From: CAZNYG01 sp964577205
GTDB lineage: Bacteria; Elusimicrobiota; Endomicrobiia; Endomicrobiales; CAIRNS01
Direction of reading: 5' to 3'
Length of the DNA stretch: 20,322 bases
Assembly: GCA_964577205.1 (NCBI GenBank)
Contig: CAZNYG010000038.1
Span: 1-20,322, forward strand
Below are positions 13,593 through 20,322 of the stretch, piece by piece; positions within the stretch are counted from its first letter, which is position 1, and each line of letters begins with the position of its first letter. Made by a program: the position numbers and the translations under genes. The notes beneath the pieces are model-generated. The model had not been told where the DNA came from. It worked only from the letters and a program-made list of their open reading frames with translations, and did no database searches.

Positions 13593-14116
13593 AACGCGAT
13601 ATAGTGAACGATCATCAGGCTCACGCCGGCATGACGCTGGTCGAGCTGCTTATAACGATCATAATCAGCAGCATCATGGCGCTGACCGCGGGGGTGGTCC
13701 TGTTCCATACGCAGGTGTCATGGTTCAGGTCGGTGGACAAGGTGCAGGTGGAACAGAATCTGCGCGTCATGCGCGCCATGGTGGAATACGAGATCAGAAG
13801 TTCAACGGGGATCGCGGCTGGTGCCGGCGACAGGATCTTTCTTGATCCGGCCGGACAGAGGATCAGCTACGTTACTCTCCCGGCCGGCCAGTTCCATTCC
13901 ATTTACCGGCAAGGCTCCCGGATACTGCTCAACACGGGGAATGCCGATCAGGTACTGCTGGACAACGTTACGGGTTTTTCCATTTCGCGGGACAACGTCG
14001 AGCGTAACCGGTTCCGGTTCTCCATCGTGCAGAGGGTCGTGTATGACAATACGACCGGCGCCGCGGTGGACCGGCAGTTCAGTTTTGACGTCTATTCGCG
14101 GAACACGGACAGATAA
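13589..14116 (+). CDS. Minor pilin, PilW/GspJ-like
   Basis: A 175-residue prepilin. The 14-residue leader ends HAG before MTLVELLITIIISSIMALTAGVVLF, so the mature residue 1 would be Met instead of the usual Phe, with Glu at +5. The size, the polar helix (VDKVQVEQNLRVMRAMVEYEIRSS) and the beta-rich remainder (LLNTGNADQVLLDNVTGFSISRD, FSIVQRVVYDN) fit PilW/GspJ pseudopilins. It is coupled to the PilV-like gene by a 4-nt overlap and followed 12 nt later by the PilX-like gene, giving the common V-W-X minor pilin order. Confidence 0.86.
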   Translation: MKRDIVNDHQAHAGMTLVELLITIIISSIMALTAGVVLFHTQVSWFRSVDKVQVEQNLRVMRAMVEYEIRSSTGIAAGAGDRIFLDPAGQRISYVTLPAGQFHSIYRQGSRILLNTGNADQVLLDNVTGFSISRDNVERNRFRFSIVQRVVYDNTTGAAVDRQFSFDVYSRNTDR

Positions 14117-14128
14117 AGGCAGGGTGCT

Positions 14129-15589
14129 ATGAAGAACGAACGCGGCTCCATACTGTTCATGGTAATAATCTTCACCATCATACTCAGCATGGTGGGCCTT
14201 GCCACGATCTACATGACCCATATGGAAGAGATCTACGCGCGGACCGAGCTGCAAAAGACGCAGGTGTTTTATCTGGCTGAAGCCGGCCTCGAAAGGGGGC
14301 GCGCCTGGCTGCAGAACCGTGGGCAGTATCCAGATCGCGACGAAAACGGCAATGCGGTCGCGAACATCATACCTTTCAGGACCGCCGCGCGCCCGGACGG
14401 GACAGTTGATTATCCGGGCATGACGAACGGTCAGTACAGGGTCCACATCGTTCCCGATCCCGGCAACGCGGCCAATTTCAGGAAAAAATATACTATCGTG
14501 TCTCAAGGACTGATCACCAACGGAGCGGGGGCCGTAACCTTTGGTAAAACCGTACAGCGGGACTTTGAAACGAACAACATGCAGCAGTACGTGTATTACA
14601 GCGAAATAGAAACGTCGGCGGGCGATGACCAAAATACATTTAACAACGAGTCTAACAAGAACAATTATAGATACTGGTGCTCCGATCCCAGCACTATGTA
14701 CTTCTCCGACAAGGACACGGTCCAAGGGTATGCCTTCGCGAACAATCAACAAATGTATTTCTGTGCCGCACCGAACCGTGATTTACCGCAAGCACTAAAG
14801 AGGGCATTCCATTCGAATCAGTATGCTGCCGTCTATCCATATGCGTGGGGATTTAACGGACGGTGTGCTCCATGGGCCTTGGACATTTGGCAGGTAGAGG
14901 GCAGGGGGACAATGCTTTTTGACTCGTGGGACAACGAAATAGCCGCTTTGAAAGCCCGCGCCCAACTCGGCGGGAGAGGGCTTTATGTCCCGGGAAACTG
15001 CACGATCAATTTGTCGGGAGGATTGGGATCAGACCCGCCGACAGTAAAGGTCAACAATTCCCTTGTGCCCCCCGATGTCGCTCTTATTTTTGCTGAAGGA
15101 AATATTGAGCTCTCACAAGCAGCGGCTTCTCGCTTCAGAAGGTACATTACGATAGTTTCCAGGGGCACTGTGACGATACGAGACCACATACTGGGCATTG
15201 GCAGTCCGTCTGACAGGGCCGTGCTGGGCATTGTCGCGAACGGCAGCATAGAGATCTGGCCTTACCAGTCCGCATTCGGCCCCAGGATCCACGCCTTGAT
15301 GATGACCAAAGCAGGGTTCGTGGTCAGGAACTGGAACATCCCGGACGCGTGGCTGGAGAACGGTACCAACAAAAACCGCCTGCACATTTCAGGCGGGCTG
15401 GTGCAGGAACAGAGAAGGCCCACGGGCCTTATCTACGGGGCGAGCGCGGGCACCGGGCTTTTCAGCGGGCTCGGCAAGGACTATCGTTACAACAACTCCC
15501 TGAGGGATCAGATACCGCCTTTCTTCCCTCTCGGGATGATCATACAGCGGGCTATGTGGATGGAAAGCCCGCTGGTCAGGGGCGAATAG
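14129..15589 (+). CDS. Large PilX-like pilus assembly protein
   Basis: A 486-residue protein whose N-terminus follows the PilX_N type: RGSILFMVIIFTIILSMVGLATIYMTHMEE, then TELQKTQVFYLAEAGLERGRAWL. The K/G-FTLIE prepilin site of the other pilins is absent. This is far longer than usual PilX (about 200 residues). The C-terminal ~400 residues form an extra domain rich in Asn, Tyr, Trp and Gly, with four cysteines (WCSD, FCAA, RCAP, NCTI) that could make two disulfides. Bases about 14620-14830 look AT-richer than the flanks. The start has AGGG (14121-14124) 4 nt upstream, weak but placed directly after the PilW-like gene. A tip-exposed adhesive or assembly role is plausible from the family and position, not shown by the sequence. 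The stop TAG shares its G with the start of pilM. Confidence 0.8.
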   Translation: MKNERGSILFMVIIFTIILSMVGLATIYMTHMEEIYARTELQKTQVFYLAEAGLERGRAWLQNRGQYPDRDENGNAVANIIPFRTAARPDGTVDYPGMTNGQYRVHIVPDPGNAANFRKKYTIVSQGLITNGAGAVTFGKTVQRDFETNNMQQYVYYSEIETSAGDDQNTFNNESNKNNYRYWCSDPSTMYFSDKDTVQGYAFANNQQMYFCAAPNRDLPQALKRAFHSNQYAAVYPYAWGFNGRCAPWALDIWQVEGRGTMLFDSWDNEIAALKARAQLGGRGLYVPGNCTINLSGGLGSDPPTVKVNNSLVPPDVALIFAEGNIELSQAAASRFRRYITIVSRGTVTIRDHILGIGSPSDRAVLGIVANGSIEIWPYQSAFGPRIHALMMTKAGFVVRNWNIPDAWLENGTNKNRLHISGGLVQEQRRPTGLIYGASAGTGLFSGLGKDYRYNNSLRDQIPPFFPLGMIIQRAMWMESPLVRGE

Positions 15590-16599
15590 TGGTCGGCATC
15601 GATATAGGGACAAAGAACATAAAGGCCTGTTCCGTCGGCTGCAGCGACGGGCGGACATTCGTTCTGCGTTCCGCTTTTATCACGGGATCTCCCGTCAGCA
15701 GCAAAGGCAACAGAGTTTCTCTTACCGCCCGTAAGATCAGGGAGGTTTTGCGCCGCGCCCGCGTTTCTGATCCAGTCGCGGCTTCTTCCCTTGGCGACAG
15801 CCAGGCGGTCATCCGGAACTTCAGTTTTCCCAGCCTTTCAGGCGCGGAACTTGAGAACGCCGTCAGGTTCGAGACCGAGCAGTCCATTTTCTCCGATCTG
15901 AACGAAATGTATTCCGATTACCAGCCTCTCCCTCCTGCCGGCGGCAATAAAACCGAGGTGCTCTTCGTGGCCGTTCCGAAAGCGGCGGCGGATGAACGGT
16001 TTGAGGTCCTGGCCAGGGCGGGGCTCTCGCTTCAATCTCTGGACATCGACAATCTCGCGGTCGCGGACGCGTACGCCATGCTGACTCCCGGCGCGCTCAA
16101 GGAGACCGTGGCTATTGCCGATATCGGCTATACGAACACAAATCTCTGCGTCGTCGACGGCGGCAAGGTCCGCTTCGCGCGTACCGTGGGTTTTGGCACC
16201 GCGGCCATCGCGGGAGAGATGGTAAAAGTGTACGGCATATCGCAGGAAACGGCCAGCGACCTGCTCCAGCACTCCGCCCTGTGGAACAAGACGGGCGTGC
16301 ATATCAAAAGCCTCCTGAGGAAGTCTGCGGTGGATCTCATCGAAGCGGTATACCGTTCCATCGAGTACTGCATGAACAGGAAACTGTTCGTCAACGTGGA
16401 CAGGATGCTCCTGACTGGCGGCGGCGCGGAGATCAGCGGTCTGGACCAGTTCGTTTCCGAAACGATCGGAATGCGCACCGAAAAATGGAATCCTTTCGAC
16501 CACATAACGGCCCCGCAGCTGCGGCATAAAGAGTATGGCTGTCTGTTCGCGACGGCGGTCGGGCTTGCCCTGAGGGAGCATCTGTATGGAGCGTCTTAA
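15589..16599 (+). CDS. pilM: Type IV pilus actin-like ATP-binding protein PilM
   Basis: A 336-residue cytoplasmic, actin/FtsA-like component of the alignment subcomplex. GTG 15589 is the chosen start: it overlaps the previous TAG by one base, has AGGGG (15578-15582) 6 nt upstream, and puts the family's opening VVGIDIGTKNIKACSV at the N-terminus; a longer open frame from 15349 only overlaps the PilX-like gene. Nucleotide-binding motifs: VGIDIGTKNIK (phosphate 1), IADIGYTNTNLCVV (~176, phosphate 2) and LLTGGGAEISGL (~274, adenosine). The 1C-domain segment FPSLSGAELENAVRFETEQSIF is typical of PilM. It recruits the N-terminus of PilN, encoded next with a 14-nt overlap. Confidence 0.94.
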   Translation: MVGIDIGTKNIKACSVGCSDGRTFVLRSAFITGSPVSSKGNRVSLTARKIREVLRRARVSDPVAASSLGDSQAVIRNFSFPSLSGAELENAVRFETEQSIFSDLNEMYSDYQPLPPAGGNKTEVLFVAVPKAAADERFEVLARAGLSLQSLDIDNLAVADAYAMLTPGALKETVAIADIGYTNTNLCVVDGGKVRFARTVGFGTAAIAGEMVKVYGISQETASDLLQHSALWNKTGVHIKSLLRKSAVDLIEAVYRSIEYCMNRKLFVNVDRMLLTGGGAEISGLDQFVSETIGMRTEKWNPFDHITAPQLRHKEYGCLFATAVGLALREHLYGAS

Positions 16600-17173
16600 C
16601 CTTATCGGGGCCAAGGTCCGGAGAATGAGGCGGAGGAAGATGGTCATCCGCTGCTTTCTGGGCGCGTACGTTCTCCTGGCGGCGGTGTGCGTTTTTGGAG
16701 TGGCGCAGTTCCTGATGGCGGGAACGCGCATAGTCCGGCTGCAGTCCGAGATCGGCCGCGTATCAGCCGAGATAGAGAGCATAAAGGAGGAACAGGGGAT
16801 GACGTCCCTGGAAAAAGAGTGGTCCGTGTTGAACGGCCGCCTTGACGCCGCTCGCAGGATGCTGGAACGGAAAACCTCCTGGTCCCGTAATCTCAGCGAT
16901 CTCGCCGCCCTTCTGCCGCAGGGGATATGCATCAGGGACATTTCATCGCAGGACAGTTCAAAGACGACAACGGTGCGCCTGGCCGTAGTGTCCATGGCAA
17001 AAGAGGAGTACGAGGAAGTGAACGATTACATTTCCGCCCTGGAAAAAAGGTCGGGTTTCGGCAAAGGGATCCGCCTTGAGTCCCATGAGAAAAATAAGCT
17101 GGAAGGCAGGGCGGTTGAATTTTACGGGCTGACCCTGCCCGGAAAGACGGAACCCGTGACGGCGGAAAAATGA
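16586..17173 (+). CDS. pilN: Type IV pilus inner-membrane protein PilN
   Basis: A 195-residue bitopic protein. The short cytoplasmic tail begins MERLNLIGAK, a diverged form of the INLLP motif by which PilN docks into PilM, followed by a basic patch (RRMRRRK) and one membrane helix (~21-45, VIRCFLGAYVLLAAVCVFGVAQFL). A coiled-coil-like segment (~48-95) and a ferredoxin-like periplasmic domain (SDLAALLPQGICIRDIS, then VNDYISALEKRSGF) match PilN/GspL-C. The gene begins inside the end of pilM (14-nt overlap) with GAGGGAG just upstream, and its stop overlaps the next start (ATGA). Confidence 0.92.
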   Translation: MERLNLIGAKVRRMRRRKMVIRCFLGAYVLLAAVCVFGVAQFLMAGTRIVRLQSEIGRVSAEIESIKEEQGMTSLEKEWSVLNGRLDAARRMLERKTSWSRNLSDLAALLPQGICIRDISSQDSSKTTTVRLAVVSMAKEEYEEVNDYISALEKRSGFGKGIRLESHEKNKLEGRAVEFYGLTLPGKTEPVTAEK

Positions 17174-18090
17174 ACATAGAAAATATAAGCTCAGCGCTGC
17201 AGGCGGCCGTACGGCCGTACATGAAATATGCGGGCTTGTTGATCGCCGCCCTGTTTTTTGTTATCATTATTTTCATACTGTTCATCCGCCCGGCATCGCG
17301 CCGCATCTCCACTCTGCGCGGCGAGCTTGCCGCGAGGCAGGAGACGGCGGCCCTGTACCGCTCTTTCAGCGGGATCAAAGGTTCGCTTGCCGGGAAAAGA
17401 GCGGCTATAAACTCGGCCCTTCAGCCTTTCGCGCCTTTGGTGAATATCGGGCAGAACAAGGATCAGGCGTATCTTTCGGAACTAAGCAGGATATGCAAGG
17501 AAAAAGGCATCGCGCTTGAGAGGCTTACCCCGTCACAGGAAAAAAATGAGACGATATGGCGTATCCAGTTCAAAGCGGCCTACGCGGACACGGTGAGCTT
17601 TTTTGCGGCGCTGGAAAATTTCTTTTCGATAACGTCGCTTTCCGTGGCCGGAGGGGGTACGACGGCCGTCAACAACGTTGAAGCGGTCATAATGCCTCTG
17701 CAGATGGAGATCCCGGCGCCGGCAGCGGCGGGGACGAAGGGGCCGGATTTCATGGAGCTCCACAGTAAGGCCGTCCAGACGCTCGCTGAGATCAGGCAGC
17801 TTTCGGCCGTTGCCACCGTCCCTGAAGGCATGAAACACAATCCGATGTTTTACCGCGACACGATATTTCCCGTGGACAAAAAAGGCGTTGTCATACACCC
17901 GCCGGATATTTCTATCGACAGTATCGTCTGGGACAACGAAAGCCCGCTGGTCATCGTTAAGGGCAAAATATTGAAGTCAGGGGACTTTATTGACGATGCT
18001 TTGATCCTCGCCATACGCGAAAACGCGATCACTGTCCGTTATAAAGCGCATAAGTTCACGATAAAATACATGAAAAGGGAGTTGAAATGA
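17170..18090 (+). CDS. pilO: PilO-PilP fusion-like alignment protein
   Basis: A 306-residue inner-membrane protein. The N-terminal part is PilO-like: a membrane helix at ~20-40 (AGLLIAALFFVIIIFILFI), a coiled-coil-like stretch (RRISTLRGELAARQE), then a ferredoxin-type fold including LSELSRICKEKGIALERLTP and VSFFAALENFFSITSLSVAGG. After a Pro/Ala linker (~188-196) the C-terminus (from ~224, NPMFYRDTIFPVD, then ISIDSIVWDNESPLVIVKGKIL, KSGDFIDDALILAIRENAITVRY) resembles the homology region of PilP/GspC, which normally sits in a separate lipoprotein and contacts the secretin N-domains. Typical PilO is about 200 residues, and no separate pilP exists between here and the secretin gene. I infer a natural fusion. 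The gene overlaps both neighbours by 4 nt. Confidence 0.82.
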   Translation: MNIENISSALQAAVRPYMKYAGLLIAALFFVIIIFILFIRPASRRISTLRGELAARQETAALYRSFSGIKGSLAGKRAAINSALQPFAPLVNIGQNKDQAYLSELSRICKEKGIALERLTPSQEKNETIWRIQFKAAYADTVSFFAALENFFSITSLSVAGGGTTAVNNVEAVIMPLQMEIPAPAAAGTKGPDFMELHSKAVQTLAEIRQLSAVATVPEGMKHNPMFYRDTIFPVDKKGVVIHPPDISIDSIVWDNESPLVIVKGKILKSGDFIDDALILAIRENAITVRYKAHKFTIKYMKRELK

Positions 18091-19382
18091 AAAGGGTCCT
18101 GTCGCTGTTGGTCGCCTTGTCGCTTTTCCTGCCGGTTTACGCGGTCGATGGGTATGAAGACAAGCCCGCGCCTCAGCAAAAACGGCTTATTTCGCTGGAT
18201 TTCCAGGAGACCCCGATCAGCACCGTCCTGGAAGTGCTGAGCATGAAAACGGGGTATAAGTTCATAACGGACAGCGAACTGGCCCGACGCCGGGTAATCT
18301 TCACTCTGAAGGATGTTACTCCGGAAGAAGCGCTCGGCGCTCTTATGGACACTTACAACCTTTATTACGTGCGTCAGGCTAATACCGACATATACGTGAT
18401 CAAGGCTAAGCAGGAAGGTGTGGTAAGGACGGTCTCAAAACTCATCTACTGCAATTACTCCTCGGCTTTCGACCTGCAGAACGCGCTGCGCCCCAAGATC
18501 ACCCAGAGCGGCAGCATAAGTTCGGACAACCGCAGCAACACCATCGTGGTGACCGACATCGCCGATAACGTTGACAAGATCGAAGAGATAGTAAAGGAAC
18601 TGGACGTCCCTCCGCTGCAGGTTGTGCTGGAAGCGAAGATCGTGGACGTCAAGATAGATTCTTCACTGAAGACCGGCGTCAACATAACCGATATTTATAA
18701 ATCGGCTAACATGTGGGTCAGCCCGCTTGAACTGGCGCGGACGTACCACATAGAGGATTACAAAACCACCAAGGCGGCGGTATCTCCGGAAGCCACGTAC
18801 CGGCAGGATTTCGCCCCCGGAGGAGCCTTCGAATCTTCGACCAATCCCCGCTTCGGCATCGCGCTCCTTTCCGGCGATTACAGCGTTCAGGCGGCCATTG
18901 AGGCCCTCAAGACGGCAGGCGACGCGAAAGTGCTGACGAACCCGAAACTGCTCGTTGTCAACAACCAGGAAGCCACGATAGATATAGTCGAGCAGGTGCC
19001 CTATAAAGAGACCGTCGCGACCGGCGCCCAGACGACCACCACGGTGCAGTTCAAGGATGTCGGCATAAAGCTCAGAGTGCGCCCGATGATCAACCGTCAA
19101 GACGCCATAATCCTCAGCGTCGTGCCCGAACAGAGCTTCAGAGCCGGCACTCTGGACGGCATACCCATTATCAATACCAGCCGCGCGAACACGACTTTCA
19201 TGATGAAGGACGGCGAAACGGCGGTCATCGGCGGATTGATCCGCGAGAACGATTCCCTTTCCGAATCCAAGGTGCCCCTGCTGGGCGACATACCGATCAT
19301 CGGCCTGCTTTTCAAAAAATCGGAAAAGACCAAAGCGCGCGCTGAACTGACGATCTTCATCACCGCGCGGATAGTTAGATGA
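18087..19382 (+). CDS. pilQ: Type IV pilus secretin PilQ (short form)
   Basis: A 431-residue outer-membrane secretin with signal peptide (MKRVLSLLVALSLFLPVYA-VD). An STN/N0-like domain (~35-105, ISLDFQETPISTVLEVLSMKTGYKF) and one N1-type ring domain (~113-180, SKLIYCNYSSAFDLQNALRPKI, then SNTIVVTDIADNVDKIEEIV) precede the secretin core (from ~185, LQVVLEAKIVDVKID). The core includes LTNPKLLVVNNQEATIDIVEQVPY, the MKDGETAVIGGLI strand and the signature VPLLGDIPIIGLLF, ending TIFITARIVR. Proteobacterial PilQ is usually 650-900 residues with AMIN domains that bind peptidoglycan; none is present, so anchoring must differ. It forms the pore through which the pilus passes. Coupled to the PilO-PilP gene by ATGA. 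Confidence 0.94.
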   Translation: MKRVLSLLVALSLFLPVYAVDGYEDKPAPQQKRLISLDFQETPISTVLEVLSMKTGYKFITDSELARRRVIFTLKDVTPEEALGALMDTYNLYYVRQANTDIYVIKAKQEGVVRTVSKLIYCNYSSAFDLQNALRPKITQSGSISSDNRSNTIVVTDIADNVDKIEEIVKELDVPPLQVVLEAKIVDVKIDSSLKTGVNITDIYKSANMWVSPLELARTYHIEDYKTTKAAVSPEATYRQDFAPGGAFESSTNPRFGIALLSGDYSVQAAIEALKTAGDAKVLTNPKLLVVNNQEATIDIVEQVPYKETVATGAQTTTTVQFKDVGIKLRVRPMINRQDAIILSVVPEQSFRAGTLDGIPIINTSRANTTFMMKDGETAVIGGLIRENDSLSESKVPLLGDIPIIGLLFKKSEKTKARAELTIFITARIVR

Positions 19383-19398
19383 CAGAGGCAGCCGATCA

Positions 19399-19944
19399 AT
19401 GATATTCCCGAAAGCGCATATCCTTGTCATAGAGGACGAGGAGTCAAACCGGAGCAGTCTTGTCGACATACTCGAGAGCGAAGGGTTTGCCGTTTCAGCC
19501 GCGGAGAACGGCGCGGCCGCGCTTGAGCTGACGAACAAGTGGATCTTTGACGTGCTCCTTGTCGACTATAACCTCCCCGACGTAAACGGTATTGACATTA
19601 TCAGGCAGATCCTGAAGGTGTCGAAAGAATCGGTGCCCGTTATCATAACAGGCTCAAGTTCTCTGGAGACGGCCCTGGAGGGGATGCGCATCGGTGTCCA
19701 CGATTACCTGGTGAAGCCGGTCGATCCTGGCGAGCTGCTGTCGATCATTAAAACGATCCTGAGAGAAAGAGAAGAGTTCCGCAGGGCCAAGGACACGTTC
19801 CATTCTTCGATCCAGGACCTGAAAAAAGGCGATCCGGGCGCGATAGTTAATGTTGTGACAGGCGAATCGTTCGATTTCAAGGACGACGGTTCGACGCCTT
19901 TTCTGACGCGCATGCTCGAGGCGGTTAAAACGTATTTTCGTTAG
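19399..19944 (+). CDS. Response-regulator receiver protein with short uncharacterised C-terminus
   Basis: A 181-residue protein. Residues ~6-125 are a complete REC domain: acidic EDE (12-14), phospho-acceptor D56 in LLVDYNLPD, T84 in VIITGSSS, aromatic switch Y103 and K106 in DYLVKP. All residues for phosphorylation are present. The C-terminal ~55 residues (beginning REREEFRRAKDTFHSSIQDLK, helical, and ending FLTRMLEAVKTYFR) match no DNA-binding or enzymatic output domain I recognise; they may bind a partner. AGAGG (19384-19388) precedes the ATG by 10 nt, and the gene starts 16 nt after pilQ, so it is probably transcribed with the pilus genes. By analogy it might tune pilus output, as PilG/PilH do, but no cognate kinase is seen here. 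Confidence 0.88.
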   Translation: MIFPKAHILVIEDEESNRSSLVDILESEGFAVSAAENGAAALELTNKWIFDVLLVDYNLPDVNGIDIIRQILKVSKESVPVIITGSSSLETALEGMRIGVHDYLVKPVDPGELLSIIKTILREREEFRRAKDTFHSSIQDLKKGDPGAIVNVVTGESFDFKDDGSTPFLTRMLEAVKTYFR

Positions 19945-19966
19945 AATACATTTTAAAGGGTGGACT

Positions 19967-20322
19967 ATGAAAACACGATCTCTGGCTGGCGCCGTTCTCC
20001 TTATGGGAGTCATGCTGGCGGGACAGGACACATTCGGGATACAGAAGAAAGATGAGGCTTCCGTCCTGGGCGTCCAGGATGTCCGCGCCTCTGACGGAGC
20101 GACAAAAAAGCAGCGTAACGAATCGGAACGCTTCCTGAAGGAAGCGGTTTATCACTATGAGCACGGGGATCTTGTGGCGGCGTCCCGCTACATTGAACGG
20201 TCTCTCGGAGCGTTCGAACAAAACCCTGTCGCCATGAACCTCAAACAGAAGATCGGGGTCATCAGCGGGCGCATGGATCGCGCGCGCGCCTCGCTTCTTC
20301 TCGAATACTACGACAACGCTAA
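19967..20322 (+). CDS. Secreted TPR-like protein, N-terminal part, cut by window end
   Basis: An open frame of 118 complete codons running off the window. It begins MKTRSLAGAVLLMGVMLAGQ, a Sec signal peptide without a lipobox Cys, with AAAGGG (19955-19960) 6 nt upstream and a 22-nt gap after the receiver gene. After a charged linker (QKKDEASVLGVQDVRASDGATKKQ) comes helical repeat-like sequence, SERFLKEAVYHYEHGDLVAASRYIERSLGAFEQNPVAMNL, of TPR type (alternating small and large residues, YHYEHGD), continuing KQKIGVISGRMDRARASLLLEYY. The style resembles the TPR-like region of the protein encoded at 3360. A periplasmic scaffold or pilotin-like role is possible but not shown. Confidence 0.75.
   Translation, partial: MKTRSLAGAVLLMGVMLAGQDTFGIQKKDEASVLGVQDVRASDGATKKQRNESERFLKEAVYHYEHGDLVAASRYIERSLGAFEQNPVAMNLKQKIGVISGRMDRARASLLLEYYDNA

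Noticed and set aside
13802..14752. 316-codon open frame on the minus strand
   Set aside because: It lies antisense to the PilW- and PilX-like genes, crosses their junction, and shows no recognisable domain.
15349..15588. Longer N-terminus for PilM
   Set aside because: The family's opening motif VVGIDIGT begins at GTG 15589, which has its own ribosome site; the upstream part overlaps the PilX-like gene in another frame.
15838..16995. 385-codon open frame on the minus strand
   Set aside because: It is antisense to clear pilM and pilN; its composition (Arg-rich) is that of a shadow frame in GC-rich coding DNA.
8130..19382. Type II secretion system instead of a pilus
   Set aside because: PilT with the GEMRD signature, PilM, the PilV/W/X set and highly expressed-looking pilins point to a T4a pilus; no GspD-C-K style components are present.
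18663..19538. 291-codon open frame on the minus strand
   Set aside because: Antisense to the well-supported secretin core and the receiver domain; no ribosome site or motif.

Overview
The window (20,322 bp) looks like an uncultured Gram-negative bacterium. A secretin, a periplasmic-type PilO/P protein, an outer-membrane barrel candidate and several Sec signal peptides imply two membranes. The combination of a PorV/PorQ-like barrel, AAA_14/DUF4143 ATPase, secreted HEAT/toroid proteins and a minimal type IVa pilus (T4aP) locus recalls candidate phyla such as Omnitrophota or neighbouring PVC-like lineages. That placement is inference; no rRNA or universal marker is present. All genes I can support lie on the + strand.

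Region 1 (1-2232) looks accessory. It holds the 3' end of a papain-family (C1A) cysteine peptidase, an intergenic patch of TCAGC-type short repeats, and an AT-richer AAA_14/DUF4143 ATP-binding protein. That gene has an extended -10 promoter placed so that its mRNA may be leaderless. A 354-bp non-coding stretch follows. It contains a 33-bp exact copy of the Walker A segment of the ATPase gene, a 9-bp inverted repeat and a sigma70-like promoter.

Region 2 (2236-3138) is a single PorV/PorQ-like outer-membrane protein with its own promoter.

Region 3 (3282-20322) starts at a near-consensus promoter (TTGACA, 17 bp, TATACT) and runs to the window end as one tightly packed gene series, with many 1- or 4-nt overlaps and a largest gap of 127 nt. 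Order: secreted TPR+HEAT+alpha/alpha-toroid protein; secreted protein with a second, different toroid domain; PilB (with MshEN-like N-terminus); PilT; PilC; two paralogous major-type pilins separated by a perfect hairpin with a cUCCGg tetraloop; PilV-like and PilW-like minor pilins; a large PilX-like protein; PilM; PilN; a PilO-PilP fusion; a short PilQ secretin; a response-regulator receiver protein; and a secreted TPR-like protein cut by the window end.

Together these supply nearly a whole retractile T4aP machine: extension and retraction motors, platform, alignment complex, secretin, major and minor pilins. No prepilin peptidase is seen. The most unusual part is the pair of secreted toroid proteins translationally linked to the motor genes. 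They lack recognisable cyclase catalysis and are candidate pilus-associated or envelope factors of unknown function. The poly-G tract, the hairpin between the pilins, the PilO-PilP fusion and the receiver protein are further points to examine.
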